From: an uncultured Clostridia bacterium
GTDB taxonomy: Bacteria; Bacillota; Clostridia; Peptostreptococcales; Acidaminobacteraceae
NCBI GenBank assembly: GCA_927417275.1
Contig: CAKMJV010000007.1
Span: forward strand, 70,126 to 134,125
Length of the DNA stretch: 64,000 bases
Direction of reading: 5' to 3'
This document shows, one piece after another, positions 40,964 to 49,889 of the stretch. Made by a program: the position numbers and the translations under genes. Below the pieces are notes generated by a model that ran no database searches, was not told the DNA's origin, and worked only from the letters and a program-made list of their open reading frames with translations. The first letter of the stretch is position 1. Every line of letters begins with the position of its first letter.

Positions 40964-42562
40964 ATGAGAATAACCAATACGATGCTTGTTAAAGACATGC
41001 TATGGAATTCAAATAACAATTTAATTAGCATGTCCAAGCGCCAAACAGAACTGTCCACAGGCAAGAAGATTCACAGACCTTCCGATGATCCTGTGGGGAT
41101 CACACAAGTGCTGAAGTACAAAACCGATATCAGGGAAGCGGCTCAATATAAAAAAAATATTAATGATGCATTGGGTTGGCTAGAAGTCTCAGAAAGTTCC
41201 CTTCATAATGTAAAGGAAATTTTGCAAAGGGTCAGAGAACTTACAGTTCAAGCGGCAAATGGCACAAATACTGCTGATGACACAAAAAAAATCAAAGTTG
41301 AAATACAAGAACTTACCAAAGAAATCATCGTAGCGGGTAATGCAACCAATGCGGGTCGCTATATTTTTTCGGGTTTACAAACCAACGAAAAACTGTTTAA
41401 TGAAGATGGTTCTTTTAACATCGACATGACCTCTGAGCGAAAAGATCTCAAACACGTTATGGGCTATGAAGTTTCAGTGGGTGAAGTGATGAGCGTCGGC
41501 GTCCATCCAACCGATATTTTTGGAACCGTAGACATCAATAACTTTTTTGATGGATTGATTACGCGAAGTACGACTTCGACACAAAAAAGCACGCAAGCTA
41601 CATTTAGAACAGAAGTCCAGATTCCTTATAATTATGCAGCTGTGGGCAATGTTTTAGACATAACTGTTGGGGGTATAACGTTTGACGTAGATGAATCACT
41701 TATGATTGATACGTCTCTTAATCCACTGACAAAAGAACGCTTTTTAGAAGTGATGAAATCGGCGGCTAATGGACCAAATGTACTGGGTGATGTTACGGAC
41801 GTATTTTTCGATGTGGATAATCAACTGGTTGTTCGTTCGAAGTCCTATGATCCTTTAGTAACCATCGATGACACTTTGGTTGTAACAGCTGGTTTTACTG
41901 GACAGACAGTTACAGCGGGAACAGCAGGTGTAGACAGTACCTTAACAGGTGCGGGTGTGGTTACAGATGCGGCAGTTATCGCTGAAACAGGTCAACATAC
42001 TTTGGTGGTTCAAGTGGATGATGTGCGTAAGAAAATCACCATCGACTTTTCAGCATTAAATTCTGTTGTAGATCTTCGAAATGCGATTGAAGCCGGTATA
42101 AATGGCGTTTTCCCTCCAGGAACTGTCAATGTCACAGCTGTGGATGGTGGTACCATCGATTTAACGCTGGTTGCGACAAACGATGGGGATAATAGAACGC
42201 TTTCTGTGGACCAAATCGTAGCGTCTAGAAGTGAGATGATTACGGACTTACAAGCGCTGATTACTGCGCTAGATACAAAAGACGATACAGTAATCCAAGC
42301 CTCTCTTACGCAGTTAGATGTCCATTTGGATCGCGTTTTAACGGTCGCAGGTGAAATCGGCGGTAAAACCAACCGCATCGAATTCGTAATGAACCGCGTT
42401 GAAGAAAATCATATTACCTTTACGGGTCTGCTGAGTAAGGTACAAGATGTCGATATGGCTGAGGCCATTATGTATTTTAAAAATCTTGAAAACATCTATC
42501 GTGCTTCACTATCTGTAGGATCAAAAGTTATACAGGTGAGTTTGGTAGACTTCATTAGATAA
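40964..42562 (+). CDS. flgL: Flagellar hook-associated protein 3, long form
   Basis: Second hook-filament junction protein. The 532-residue protein starts MRITNTMLVKDML and has the flagellin-like N-terminal helices (LSTGKKIHRPSDDPVG, LTVQAANGTNTADD) and a flagellin-like C-terminal helix (DVDMAEAIMYFKNLENIYRA). It is over 200 residues longer than B. subtilis FlgL; the extra part (about 190-440) is Thr/Val/Asp-rich and should form an outer domain. The ATG at 40964 is chosen over the in-frame GTG at 40955, which lies in the ribosome binding site AAGGGGTG. Confidence 0.93.
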   Translation: MRITNTMLVKDMLWNSNNNLISMSKRQTELSTGKKIHRPSDDPVGITQVLKYKTDIREAAQYKKNINDALGWLEVSESSLHNVKEILQRVRELTVQAANGTNTADDTKKIKVEIQELTKEIIVAGNATNAGRYIFSGLQTNEKLFNEDGSFNIDMTSERKDLKHVMGYEVSVGEVMSVGVHPTDIFGTVDINNFFDGLITRSTTSTQKSTQATFRTEVQIPYNYAAVGNVLDITVGGITFDVDESLMIDTSLNPLTKERFLEVMKSAANGPNVLGDVTDVFFDVDNQLVVRSKSYDPLVTIDDTLVVTAGFTGQTVTAGTAGVDSTLTGAGVVTDAAVIAETGQHTLVVQVDDVRKKITIDFSALNSVVDLRNAIEAGINGVFPPGTVNVTAVDGGTIDLTLVATNDGDNRTLSVDQIVASRSEMITDLQALITALDTKDDTVIQASLTQLDVHLDRVLTVAGEIGGKTNRIEFVMNRVEENHITFTGLLSKVQDVDMAEAIMYFKNLENIYRASLSVGSKVIQVSLVDFIR

Positions 42563-42577
42563 GTTTAGGAGGTGGCT

Positions 42578-43147
42578 ATGCCCATACAAATTTCACAACA
42601 GCCACTTGTTTTAAACATAACAACACAGCCCGCAAAAATAGAACAAAGTGGCAATGGCGCTTTAACGTTAAATCTCGACATAAAAAAGCCTTTACTGGAG
42701 ATGAAAACAGAACTACCCAAAGTAACCATCGATCAATCCGCATCTTTTGCTGAGGCAGGTCTTAAAAACATTAAAGCATTTATGGATGAATCAGTGAGTT
42801 ATGCGAGACAAGTGGTTGCTGGCGGTGTGGATCGTATCGTTAGTCAGGGCAATGAGTGGCTTAATATTCATACGGGTGTAGACCCTATACCCGATCAGGC
42901 CATTTATAACGCTTATGAAATGTTTGATAAAGAATTTAATTATGCAGCCATACCGACCTCTAGACCTAACATCGATTTGGTAAGGGGACAGGTGAATACA
43001 ACATTTAACAAAGGACAAGTGACAAACAATTCAAGGCCACAAAAAATCAATATGAACTACACGCCGTATCAAGTTAACTTGGCGGTGAGTCAATATAATA
43101 GCATCAGTTTTAGGTATGAAAAACCGAACTTCAATTTCATGGTATAA
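42578..43147 (+). CDS. yviE: DUF6470 family protein (YviE-like)
   Basis: A 189-residue protein of the DUF6470 family, found between flgL and fliW in Bacillus (yviE) and here. The N-terminus is MPIQISQQPLVLNITTQ, and a helical middle carries AEAGLKNIKAFMDESVSYAR. The C-terminus is rich in Asn, Tyr and Gln. Its function is unknown; position suggests filament-related work. The ATG at 42578 follows AGGAGGT; the in-frame GTG at 42572 is part of that site. Confidence 0.85.
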   Translation: MPIQISQQPLVLNITTQPAKIEQSGNGALTLNLDIKKPLLEMKTELPKVTIDQSASFAEAGLKNIKAFMDESVSYARQVVAGGVDRIVSQGNEWLNIHTGVDPIPDQAIYNAYEMFDKEFNYAAIPTSRPNIDLVRGQVNTTFNKGQVTNNSRPQKINMNYTPYQVNLAVSQYNSISFRYEKPNFNFMV

Positions 43148-43158
43148 GGAGGCGTTAT

Positions 43159-43605
43159 ATGATATTACACACAGAACATTTAGGGGACATCGAATACGTA
43201 GAATCGGATGTGATACATTTCCCAGAAGGTTTACCGGGATTTGAAGATGAAAAGTCGTTTATCATCATTCCCTCTGGCGATTTAGAGTTTCCTTTTAGTA
43301 CACTTCAATCGACGCAGGATGAAAAACTCGCCTTTATAATTACAGATCCATTTTTATTTGTTGAGCCCTATGATTTTGAAATGGCAGATAGCGATACAAA
43401 AAAACTAGGAATAGAAGATGAGAAGGATTTAGAATTTGTTTTGGCTTTTACCATGGTTACCATACCTGAAAATGTGGAGGAAACCACGATTAATATTATG
43501 GCCCCAGTAATTATCAACACAGATAAGCAAATCGGCAAACAAATTTTGCTTAATGAATATGACGATGTGAAATTTACCATCTTCAAAAAGAACAGCGAGG
43601 TTTAG
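43159..43605 (+). CDS. fliW: Flagellar assembly factor FliW
   Basis: Binds free flagellin in the cytoplasm, or CsrA when flagellin has been exported, and so tunes flagellin translation. The 148-residue protein has the family motifs FPEGLPGFEDEKSFII near residue 22 and INIMAPVIINTDKQIGKQ near residue 115. csrA starts three bases after its stop, and flagellin follows: all three partners of the switch are adjacent. Confidence 0.95.
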   Translation: MILHTEHLGDIEYVESDVIHFPEGLPGFEDEKSFIIIPSGDLEFPFSTLQSTQDEKLAFIITDPFLFVEPYDFEMADSDTKKLGIEDEKDLEFVLAFTMVTIPENVEETTINIMAPVIINTDKQIGKQILLNEYDDVKFTIFKKNSEV

Positions 43606-43608
43606 ACG

Positions 43609-43842
43609 ATGCTTATATTGACGCGAAAAAAGGACGAAAGCATCATCATAGATGGTCAAATAGAAATCCAAATTATTTCTATAGAAGAGGGTAAAGTACG
43701 CATCGGCATTAATGCGCCCAAAGAGATTCAGATTCACCGAAGTGAAGTCTTCGATAAAATTTTAGAATCAAATAAGGAAGCGGCACATGCGCCAAGCGCA
43801 TTTAAGGTGCTTTCAGAACGGATGAAAAAAACTGAAAAATAA
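43609..43842 (+). CDS. csrA: Carbon storage regulator CsrA (flagellin translation repressor)
   Basis: Small RNA-binding dimer that blocks translation by binding GGA in hairpin loops near ribosome binding sites. The 77-residue protein begins MLILTRKKDESIIIDG and has the conserved VRIGINAPKEIQIHRSEV near residue 31, which forms the RNA-binding surface. A matching GGA hairpin is present in the flagellin leader just downstream. Confidence 0.96.
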   Translation: MLILTRKKDESIIIDGQIEIQIISIEEGKVRIGINAPKEIQIHRSEVFDKILESNKEAAHAPSAFKVLSERMKKTEK

Positions 43843-43856
43843 TTTTAGTAATATGC

Positions 43857-43883
43857 TAAAGTAATTTCAGGAGCATCCGATAA
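43857..43883 (+). promoter_or_regulatory. SigD promoter of flagellin
   Basis: TAAA-N15-TCCGATAA matches SigD except at the first and last -10 positions. It lies between csrA and flagellin, about 100 bases before the start codon. Confidence 0.75.
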
Positions 43884-43894
43884 TAGTATTAGAG

Positions 43895-43960
43895 AGTCGT
43901 GTTTGATTAGCGATCGAAATCAAACAAGACTTACTATAACCAGTCAGAAAGGATTCTGAC
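43895..43960 (+). promoter_or_regulatory. Flagellin leader: 5' hairpin and CsrA-type hairpin
   Basis: Near the expected 5' end, 43895-43931 folds into a stem of about 13 pairs (AGTC-TGTTTGATT with AATCAAACA-GACT). Then 43943-43960 forms the perfect stem GTCAGAA/TTCTGAC with loop AGGA, the form bound by CsrA. A second GGA lies in the Shine-Dalgarno AAGGAGG at 43972-43978. Two GGA sites are known to be needed for CsrA repression of hag in B. subtilis. Confidence 0.75.
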
Positions 43961-43986
43961 TTATAAAACTCAAGGAGGAACGATTT

Positions 43987-45192
43987 ATGAGAATTAATAA
44001 CAACTTAATGGCTATGAATACCCACAGACAATTGGGTATCAACAACGGTCAAGGCGCAAAATCAATCGAAAAATTATCTTCAGGTTACAGAATTAACCGT
44101 GCTGGCGATGACGCTGCTGGTCTTGCTATCTCTGAAAAAATGAGAGGCCAAATCAGAGGTCTTGATCAAGCATCAAGAAACTCACAAGACACGATTTCTT
44201 TAATCCAAACTGCTGAAGGCGCTTTAAATGAGTCTCATGCTATTCTTCAAAGAATGAGAGAACTTTCTGTTCAATCTGCGAATGATACAAACACTGACTC
44301 TGATAGAACTGCACTTCAAAACGAAGTTAAGCAACTCGTTGGTGAGCTTGACAGAATTGGTAACACAACTGAGTTCAATACAAAGAAATTGCTTGAAGGT
44401 TCTGCTAAAGGCGTAGCTGAAGCTGTTGATGGTTCAATTAGAGTTAATAACAACTCAGCATTAACAATAGACTTAGGAACTCTTGAAGATGCAGCTGCAA
44501 CAGGCGCAAAAGTTAATGGTGCTTTCATGTTAATTAGAGTTGCTGGCACATCAGCTGCTGGATCATCTGTTGTTACAAATGGAGACTGGAAAGTCGTTAA
44601 AGCGGATGGAACAGAAACTGCACTTGCAGTTGCTGGATCAATTTCTGCAATATCAACTTCAATTACATTTGGTACTGATTTTGCTGGAGCAGCATCAAGT
44701 GTATCTTTTGCCGCTGGACAAAACTTGAATGATCTTAACGTTGGTGATTCTATTACGTTTGTATTTGGCAAGCAAGAAGATGCATCATCTTCATTAGGCG
44801 GCTCAGTAATGGGTCAAATTGGTGCAAACACAGGTCAAACTGCATTTATTTCTATGGGTGACATGAGAGCTGACGCATTAGGCGTTGCTGATATAAATAT
44901 CGGCACTAAGTTTGGCGCTCAAGTTGCTATTGAAACTGTTCAAGGTGCTTTAGAAAAAGTATCTGCTCAAAGATCTTCACTTGGTGCAATGCAAAACAGA
45001 TTAGAGCATACAATTAAGAACTTAGATACAGCATCTGAGAACTTACAAGCTTCTGAATCTCGTATCCGTGACGTAGACATGGCTAAGGAAATGATGAACT
45101 TTACAAAGAACAACATCCTTACTCAAGCTGCTCAAGCGATGCTTGCTCAAGCAAATCAAGCACCTCAAGGTGTTTTACAATTACTAAGATAA
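43987..45192 (+). CDS. hag: Flagellin
   Basis: Main filament protein, 401 residues. The N-terminal D0/D1 part has [35 protein letters not shown] and [18 protein letters not shown]. The C-terminal part has [18 protein letters not shown] and ends [11 protein letters not shown]. The variable middle (about 140-300) is rich in Ala, Ser and Thr, offering many sites for O-glycosylation. A large sugar-transfer island follows directly. Translation is probably set by the adjacent FliW/CsrA pair and transcription by SigD. Codon choice is more biased than in neighbours, as expected for an abundant protein. Confidence 0.97.
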   Translation: MRINNNLMAMNTHRQLGINNGQGAKSIEKLSSGYRINRAGDDAAGLAISEKMRGQIRGLDQASRNSQDTISLIQTAEGALNESHAILQRMRELSVQSANDTNTDSDRTALQNEVKQLVGELDRIGNTTEFNTKKLLEGSAKGVAEAVDGSIRVNNNSALTIDLGTLEDAAATGAKVNGAFMLIRVAGTSAAGSSVVTNGDWKVVKADGTETALAVAGSISAISTSITFGTDFAGAASSVSFAAGQNLNDLNVGDSITFVFGKQEDASSSLGGSVMGQIGANTGQTAFISMGDMRADALGVADINIGTKFGAQVAIETVQGALEKVSAQRSSLGAMQNRLEHTIKNLDTASENLQASESRIRDVDMAKEMMNFTKNNILTQAAQAMLAQANQAPQGVLQLLR

Positions 45193-45213
45193 TTAAAAAG
45201 GTATATACTTTTG

Positions 45214-45246
45214 ATAGCCATCCTCCCTTAGAGGGTGGCTATTTTT
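45214..45246 (+). terminator. Terminator after flagellin
   Basis: The stem AGCCATCCTC/GAGGGTGGCT (one G-T pair) with loop CCTTA is followed by five T. Confidence 0.9.
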
Positions 45247-45322
45247 CAAAGTAAATATACTTATTTAAGGGAGTTAATTATTAATTCATTTAATTAAGTC
45301 TATTTAATAGGAGGAAGATTTA

Positions 45323-47371
45323 ATGAAACTTAGTATTTGCATGATGGTTAAGAATGAGGAGAAAAATTTAGAGCGGTGTCTTGAAAGTTTGAATAGTTTA
45401 AGAGAGCATGTTGATAATGAATTAATAATCATAGACACGGGTTCAAATGATCGTACGATTGAAATTGCTAATAAGTATACTGACAAAGTTCATTATCACG
45501 AATGGAACAACAATTTCTCTGAAATGAGAAACATTACAATTTCATACGCATCTGGTAATTGGATTTTAATTATTGATGCAGATGAAGAACTTGTTCAAGT
45601 TAAAGGGATAATAGATTTCTTTAAAAAAGGAGTTTATTTAAATTATGCAGCAGCAACTTTAAAAGTGGAAAATGTTGTTAATAAAAATGGGAAAGTTAGT
45701 TCAGCGGTGACATCGTTTCGGCTTTTTAAAAAAACTAAAGACTTTAAATATGAAGGTGTTGTCCATAATATGCCACAATTCAAGGGCTTAGCATTAGAAT
45801 TAAAAGCTCTTATAAAACATTATGGATATATGTCAGATGACTCAGAATTGATGGAAGAAAAATTTTCAAGGACCTCTAAGTTATTAATTAATGAATTAGA
45901 AAAAGATGAAACTAATTTGTATTATAGATATCAATTAGGTATAACTTATAGTATGTATGGTGATTATGTAAAAGCACGTGAAACGTTAAAAGAAGCCTAT
46001 TTTAGACTTGTGGAATCAAAAGAATCCATATTCGATTACGTTTATATTGTAGCTGCCTATGCTAAAATCCTGTCCGCTACTGAGCATTATGAGGAGGCAA
46101 TTGAAGTTGCAGATGTAGGTTTAAAACTAGTGCCTAATTATATTGATTTAATTTATTTCAAAGGTGTAAGTAACATAAAATTAAAGAAATTTGAACAAGG
46201 CATTAAGTGTTTGGAAGAATACTTAATGACACTGAATGGTATAGAAAAATCTGACATTTATTCAAATCCTGCTATACAATTGTATACGATTCGCTTAGAG
46301 GATGAGAGTAGATTTAATTTAGGTCAAGCGTATTTTATGTGCGGAGACTATGAGAATTCAAAAAAACAATTTTTCAAAGTGTTGAATAATAAAAAAACAG
46401 AAAATGAATATTATAATGCCACAATCTATCAATATATTAAGACCTGTGTACTTTTGGGAGTAATAAATGAAATCTGTATATTGTTTGAGATATCTCCAGA
46501 AGATAGATGGGCGGAACTTGATAGGGTAATTTATGAATGTATTAATGAATATCTTAAAGATTCAATTGATTATATTAGAGTCATAAATGCTCTTTCTGTA
46601 TTTCCGTCAGAGTTAGGTAGTTTTTTCACTAATGTAAAATTAGTGGCTGAAAACAACAAAATGGAAATTGATGTTGATTACTATAGTAAGTTGTGGAATA
46701 ACAAAAATTATTCTGAAGTCATATACATTTTTATGAAACTTGATCTCAATGTATTTGATTTACTAAAGTCAAAAAAAGAACTTGAGATAATGAAACTATT
46801 AGGTGCTATTGATTTTAGATTTGAAGAATTTTCTATATTAATAGAAAAATTTCTTATAAAGCATGAAGCGCAAAAAGAATATAAACACTTTAATGTAATG
46901 AGACTGTTTTCAAAATATATAATGATTAAGCATTTGCAAGACGTTACCAACATAGTATATTTTGATCGCTATATTACTTGGGGGTTAAGTTATATTAATT
47001 ATAAGTACCGCTTAGAGTTTATAGACGAATGTAGTTTAGAAGACTTTGCAAATAGTGAAGAGCAGTATTTAATTAGTATTTGGCATGTATTAAACAATAA
47101 TTGCAGACAAGCGCTAGAAAATGCCTTGAACATTTTTCAAGAATGGAATAGAACGTTTACGAATTGGTTAAGTTATCGATTGAAAATAATGGACAACCAT
47201 GACGAATTCGACGAGTTGGGCAAAAAGTTGAAGATGAATATTGAGTCGCTGATTGAAGTTGGTAGGGTAAATGATGCTTTACTTTTAATTGATCAGTATA
47301 CAATGATACAGCCAGATGATTTGGAAATAGTACTTTTAAAAAGTAAAGCAAATCTTGAGCTTCTTCAATAG
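45323..47371 (+). CDS. Family 2 glycosyltransferase with TPR-like repeats
   Basis: A 682-residue cytosolic glycosyltransferase. The N-terminal GT-A domain (about 1-190) shows SICMMVKNEEKNLERCLESL, the nucleotide-binding IIDTGSNDRT and the metal-binding DADEE. The rest is helical, with TPR-like repeats at about 200-360 (YYRYQLGITYSMYGDYVKAR), and then an AT-rich helical tail without clear homology. GT2-TPR proteins next to flagellin genes often glycosylate flagellin. This position makes that role likely, but the target is not proven. Base composition is more AT-rich than the flagellar genes. Confidence 0.85.
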   Translation: MKLSICMMVKNEEKNLERCLESLNSLREHVDNELIIIDTGSNDRTIEIANKYTDKVHYHEWNNNFSEMRNITISYASGNWILIIDADEELVQVKGIIDFFKKGVYLNYAAATLKVENVVNKNGKVSSAVTSFRLFKKTKDFKYEGVVHNMPQFKGLALELKALIKHYGYMSDDSELMEEKFSRTSKLLINELEKDETNLYYRYQLGITYSMYGDYVKARETLKEAYFRLVESKESIFDYVYIVAAYAKILSATEHYEEAIEVADVGLKLVPNYIDLIYFKGVSNIKLKKFEQGIKCLEEYLMTLNGIEKSDIYSNPAIQLYTIRLEDESRFNLGQAYFMCGDYENSKKQFFKVLNNKKTENEYYNATIYQYIKTCVLLGVINEICILFEISPEDRWAELDRVIYECINEYLKDSIDYIRVINALSVFPSELGSFFTNVKLVAENNKMEIDVDYYSKLWNNKNYSEVIYIFMKLDLNVFDLLKSKKELEIMKLLGAIDFRFEEFSILIEKFLIKHEAQKEYKHFNVMRLFSKYIMIKHLQDVTNIVYFDRYITWGLSYINYKYRLEFIDECSLEDFANSEEQYLISIWHVLNNNCRQALENALNIFQEWNRTFTNWLSYRLKIMDNHDEFDELGKKLKMNIESLIEVGRVNDALLLIDQYTMIQPDDLEIVLLKSKANLELLQ

Positions 47372-47378
47372 TTTTTGA

Positions 47379-47406
47379 TGCTAAAATATGCGTTAATATT
47401 TTAGCA
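47379..47406. promoter_or_regulatory. Hairpin after the GT2 gene
   Basis: A perfect 11-base stem (TGCTAAAATAT/ATATTTTAGCA) with a six-base loop, but no T-run follows. It may protect the 3' end or act as a weak terminator. Confidence 0.4.
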
Positions 47407-47491
47407 TTCATCAGATGTAAACATCAATACGGGAATAAGATACTTTAATTGTTGTAATTTATTAAAAGCAAAGAATTGCTTTGGGGGATAT

Positions 47492-48496
47492 ATGATTAAA
47501 AATAAAAAAATTTTTATTACGGGCGGTGCTGGTTTTATAGGATCAAGTTTAATTGAACGTCTGATAAATGATAATCAAATAATAGTGTATGATAAACTAG
47601 AACGAGACTCATTGAAGTCTAAACCTTATTCAAACCATGCAAATTTGACCCTGATTGAAGGTGATATTCTCGATTTAGAGCATTTAAAAAAGTCAATGAA
47701 GGAAGCAGACATAATTATACACGCAGCAGCAATTGCTGGAATTGATAATACAGTAAAAGATCCTGTGCGCACAATGTCAGTTAATGTAATTGGAACATAC
47801 AATGTACTAGAAGCCGCAAAAGAAGTTCATCTTGAAAAAGGGATTGATCGTTTCTTAGAATTTTCAACTTCTGAAGTTTTTGGGTCTCACGCTTATAAAT
47901 CTGAGGAAAAGGATAATATGATAACTGGTGCAGCTGGTGAGGCGCGTTGGACTTACGCAGTTAGTAAACTAACTGGCGAGCATTTTACAGAAGCGTATCA
48001 TAAAAAATATAGACTTCCGACAGTGACTGTTAGACCGTTTAATATATATGGTCCGGGTCAGATTGGTGAAGGTGCTATTCAGATATTCATAAGAAAAGCA
48101 CTGAAAAATGAAGAAATATATATATTTGGAGATGGGACGCAAATTCGAGCTTGGTGTTATATTGAGGATATGTTGGACAGTTTAATGGCATGTTTGGAAA
48201 ATCCTAAGGCGATTGGAGAGTCATTTAATGTAGGAAATGCAAAAGCGATTACAACAATTTACGGACTTGCACAAACTGTATGTAGAGTTTTAAAGTCCTC
48301 ATCAAAAATTGTGTTTAAAGAACCATTATCAGTAGATATTGATCTTAGGATTCCTAAAGTAGAAAAAATTAAGGAAATTCTAAACATTGATGCAAAAATC
48401 GATTTAGAAGAGGGTATTAAAAGAACCAGTGAATGGTATGAAGAAAACATGCAAAGTTTGCCAGAACTTCCTTTAATTTTTAACTCTACAAATTAG
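47492..48496 (+). CDS. NAD-dependent sugar epimerase/dehydratase (extended SDR)
   Basis: A 334-residue nucleotide-sugar enzyme of the extended short-chain dehydrogenase family. The NAD-binding [14 protein letters not shown] is at the N-terminus, and the active-site YxxxK is in [12 protein letters not shown] near residue 152, with a Ser/Thr partner in FSTSEVFG. Substrate cannot be told from sequence; 4-epimerase or 4,6-dehydratase action on a UDP or dTDP sugar is usual. It sits in the AT-rich half of the island and has its own ribosome binding site (GGGGG) after a 120-base gap. Confidence 0.85.
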   Translation: MIKNKKIFITGGAGFIGSSLIERLINDNQIIVYDKLERDSLKSKPYSNHANLTLIEGDILDLEHLKKSMKEADIIIHAAAIAGIDNTVKDPVRTMSVNVIGTYNVLEAAKEVHLEKGIDRFLEFSTSEVFGSHAYKSEEKDNMITGAAGEARWTYAVSKLTGEHFTEAYHKKYRLPTVTVRPFNIYGPGQIGEGAIQIFIRKALKNEEIYIFGDGTQIRAWCYIEDMLDSLMACLENPKAIGESFNVGNAKAITTIYGLAQTVCRVLKSSSKIVFKEPLSVDIDLRIPKVEKIKEILNIDAKIDLEEGIKRTSEWYEENMQSLPELPLIFNSTN

Positions 48497-48509
48497 TTGG
48501 AGGATTAAA

Positions 48510-49874
48510 ATGGATCAGGCAAAAATTCTAAAACAAAATATTGAAAAGATTATTGAAAAAGGCGATTTGCATAATGCGGAATTATTAATTAATAGTTATG
48601 GTAACGTTTATAAAAAAGATGCGGATTTCTATTCAATTAAAAGTGTTGTTTTAATTCTTAAAGGCGATTTTGATGAAGCTGAAAGAATTTTATGTAAGGC
48701 TGTTTTGGAGAGACAATTGAATTGTGATATAGTGCATAATTTAATTTATACTTTGGAATCCGTTGGCAAGTTAGAAAAATCATTTGAATATAAAATACTT
48801 CAAGATCTGTTAACTTGTGGTGCTTATATGCCATATGGTAATCATGTTAAAACGTTAAAACATACGAACAATATTGTAATGGGAACGATGGAAATTGCGA
48901 ATCAAATGAATATTCAAGCGATGGCACTAAAAAAATTAAATTACCACACAACTACTTTAAACTATTATGATAGTTATTTGAAGTATAAGTCGGACTTTGT
49001 ATTAGATCCCAAAGAACTCGTAAATTATGAAAATGCTAATTTATATATTAAAAGTCATGTAGCGCCAATCATAAAGGACAATGATATTTTTCATTTCCAT
49101 TTTGGCACAACACTTACTCTAGATCATTCAGATTTACCTGTCTTAAATAAGCTTGGGAAAAAAACCATCATGCAGTACTGGGGATCTGATGTTCGCATGG
49201 TGAGTATTGCAAAAAAAAATAATCCCTATTCAAAAGTCAAAGAAACAAATGAAGATTCAATTAAACGAAAACTTGAACATTTGTCAAAGTATATTTCTAA
49301 TTGTTTTGTTGACTATGAACTGGCTGAGTATGTAAAGGATTATCATGAAAAAGTACATGTTACAAAATCATCTATAGATTTAAGTAAATTTTCATATACT
49401 AAATTTGAGAAAAATGACAACGATAAATTGATAATTGCACATGCGCCTACAGCGCCTGAATTTAAAGGCACTAAATTCATCGTTGAAGCAATTGAATCTT
49501 TAAAAACAAACTACAATATCGAGTTTAAATTGATTACTGGACTAAGCAATGATCAAGCAATTGAAGAATACAAAAAAGCTGACATAATTGTCGATCAACT
49601 TCACATGGGAACATATGGGGTTTTTGCTGTGGAAGCGATGGCTTTAAGAAAACCTGTTGTTTGTTGGATAAGCGATTACATGAGAGAACTATTACCCAAA
49701 GATTTACCAATAATTATTGCAAACCCAGATACCATAAAAAGTGTGCTTAAAAATTTGTTTGATAATAGAGACCAGTTGAGTTTAATAGGAAAGAAAAGTA
49801 GGGAATTTGTGGAAAAGTATCATGATTCAAATATAGTTGCTAAAAATCATGAAACTATATATAAATCATTATAA
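48510..49874 (+). CDS. GT-B glycosyltransferase with N-terminal TPR-like region
   Basis: A 454-residue protein. Residues 1-100 are helical with a TPR-like pattern (NAELLINSYGNVYKK, DFDEAERILCKAV). The remainder is a GT-B fold: an acceptor half with KKTIMQYWGSDVRM near residue 220 and a donor half with HAPTAPEFKGTKFIVEAIE near residue 312 and VDQLHMGTYGVFAVEAMAL near residue 365. The last segment resembles the ExG-x-x-x-x-E donor site of GT4 enzymes, with one E lost. The TPR region echoes the GT2 upstream and may hold the same target protein. Confidence 0.78.
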   Translation: MDQAKILKQNIEKIIEKGDLHNAELLINSYGNVYKKDADFYSIKSVVLILKGDFDEAERILCKAVLERQLNCDIVHNLIYTLESVGKLEKSFEYKILQDLLTCGAYMPYGNHVKTLKHTNNIVMGTMEIANQMNIQAMALKKLNYHTTTLNYYDSYLKYKSDFVLDPKELVNYENANLYIKSHVAPIIKDNDIFHFHFGTTLTLDHSDLPVLNKLGKKTIMQYWGSDVRMVSIAKKNNPYSKVKETNEDSIKRKLEHLSKYISNCFVDYELAEYVKDYHEKVHVTKSSIDLSKFSYTKFEKNDNDKLIIAHAPTAPEFKGTKFIVEAIESLKTNYNIEFKLITGLSNDQAIEEYKKADIIVDQLHMGTYGVFAVEAMALRKPVVCWISDYMRELLPKDLPIIIANPDTIKSVLKNLFDNRDQLSLIGKKSREFVEKYHDSNIVAKNHETIYKSL

Positions 49875-49889
49875 GATAAGGGGAACTTT

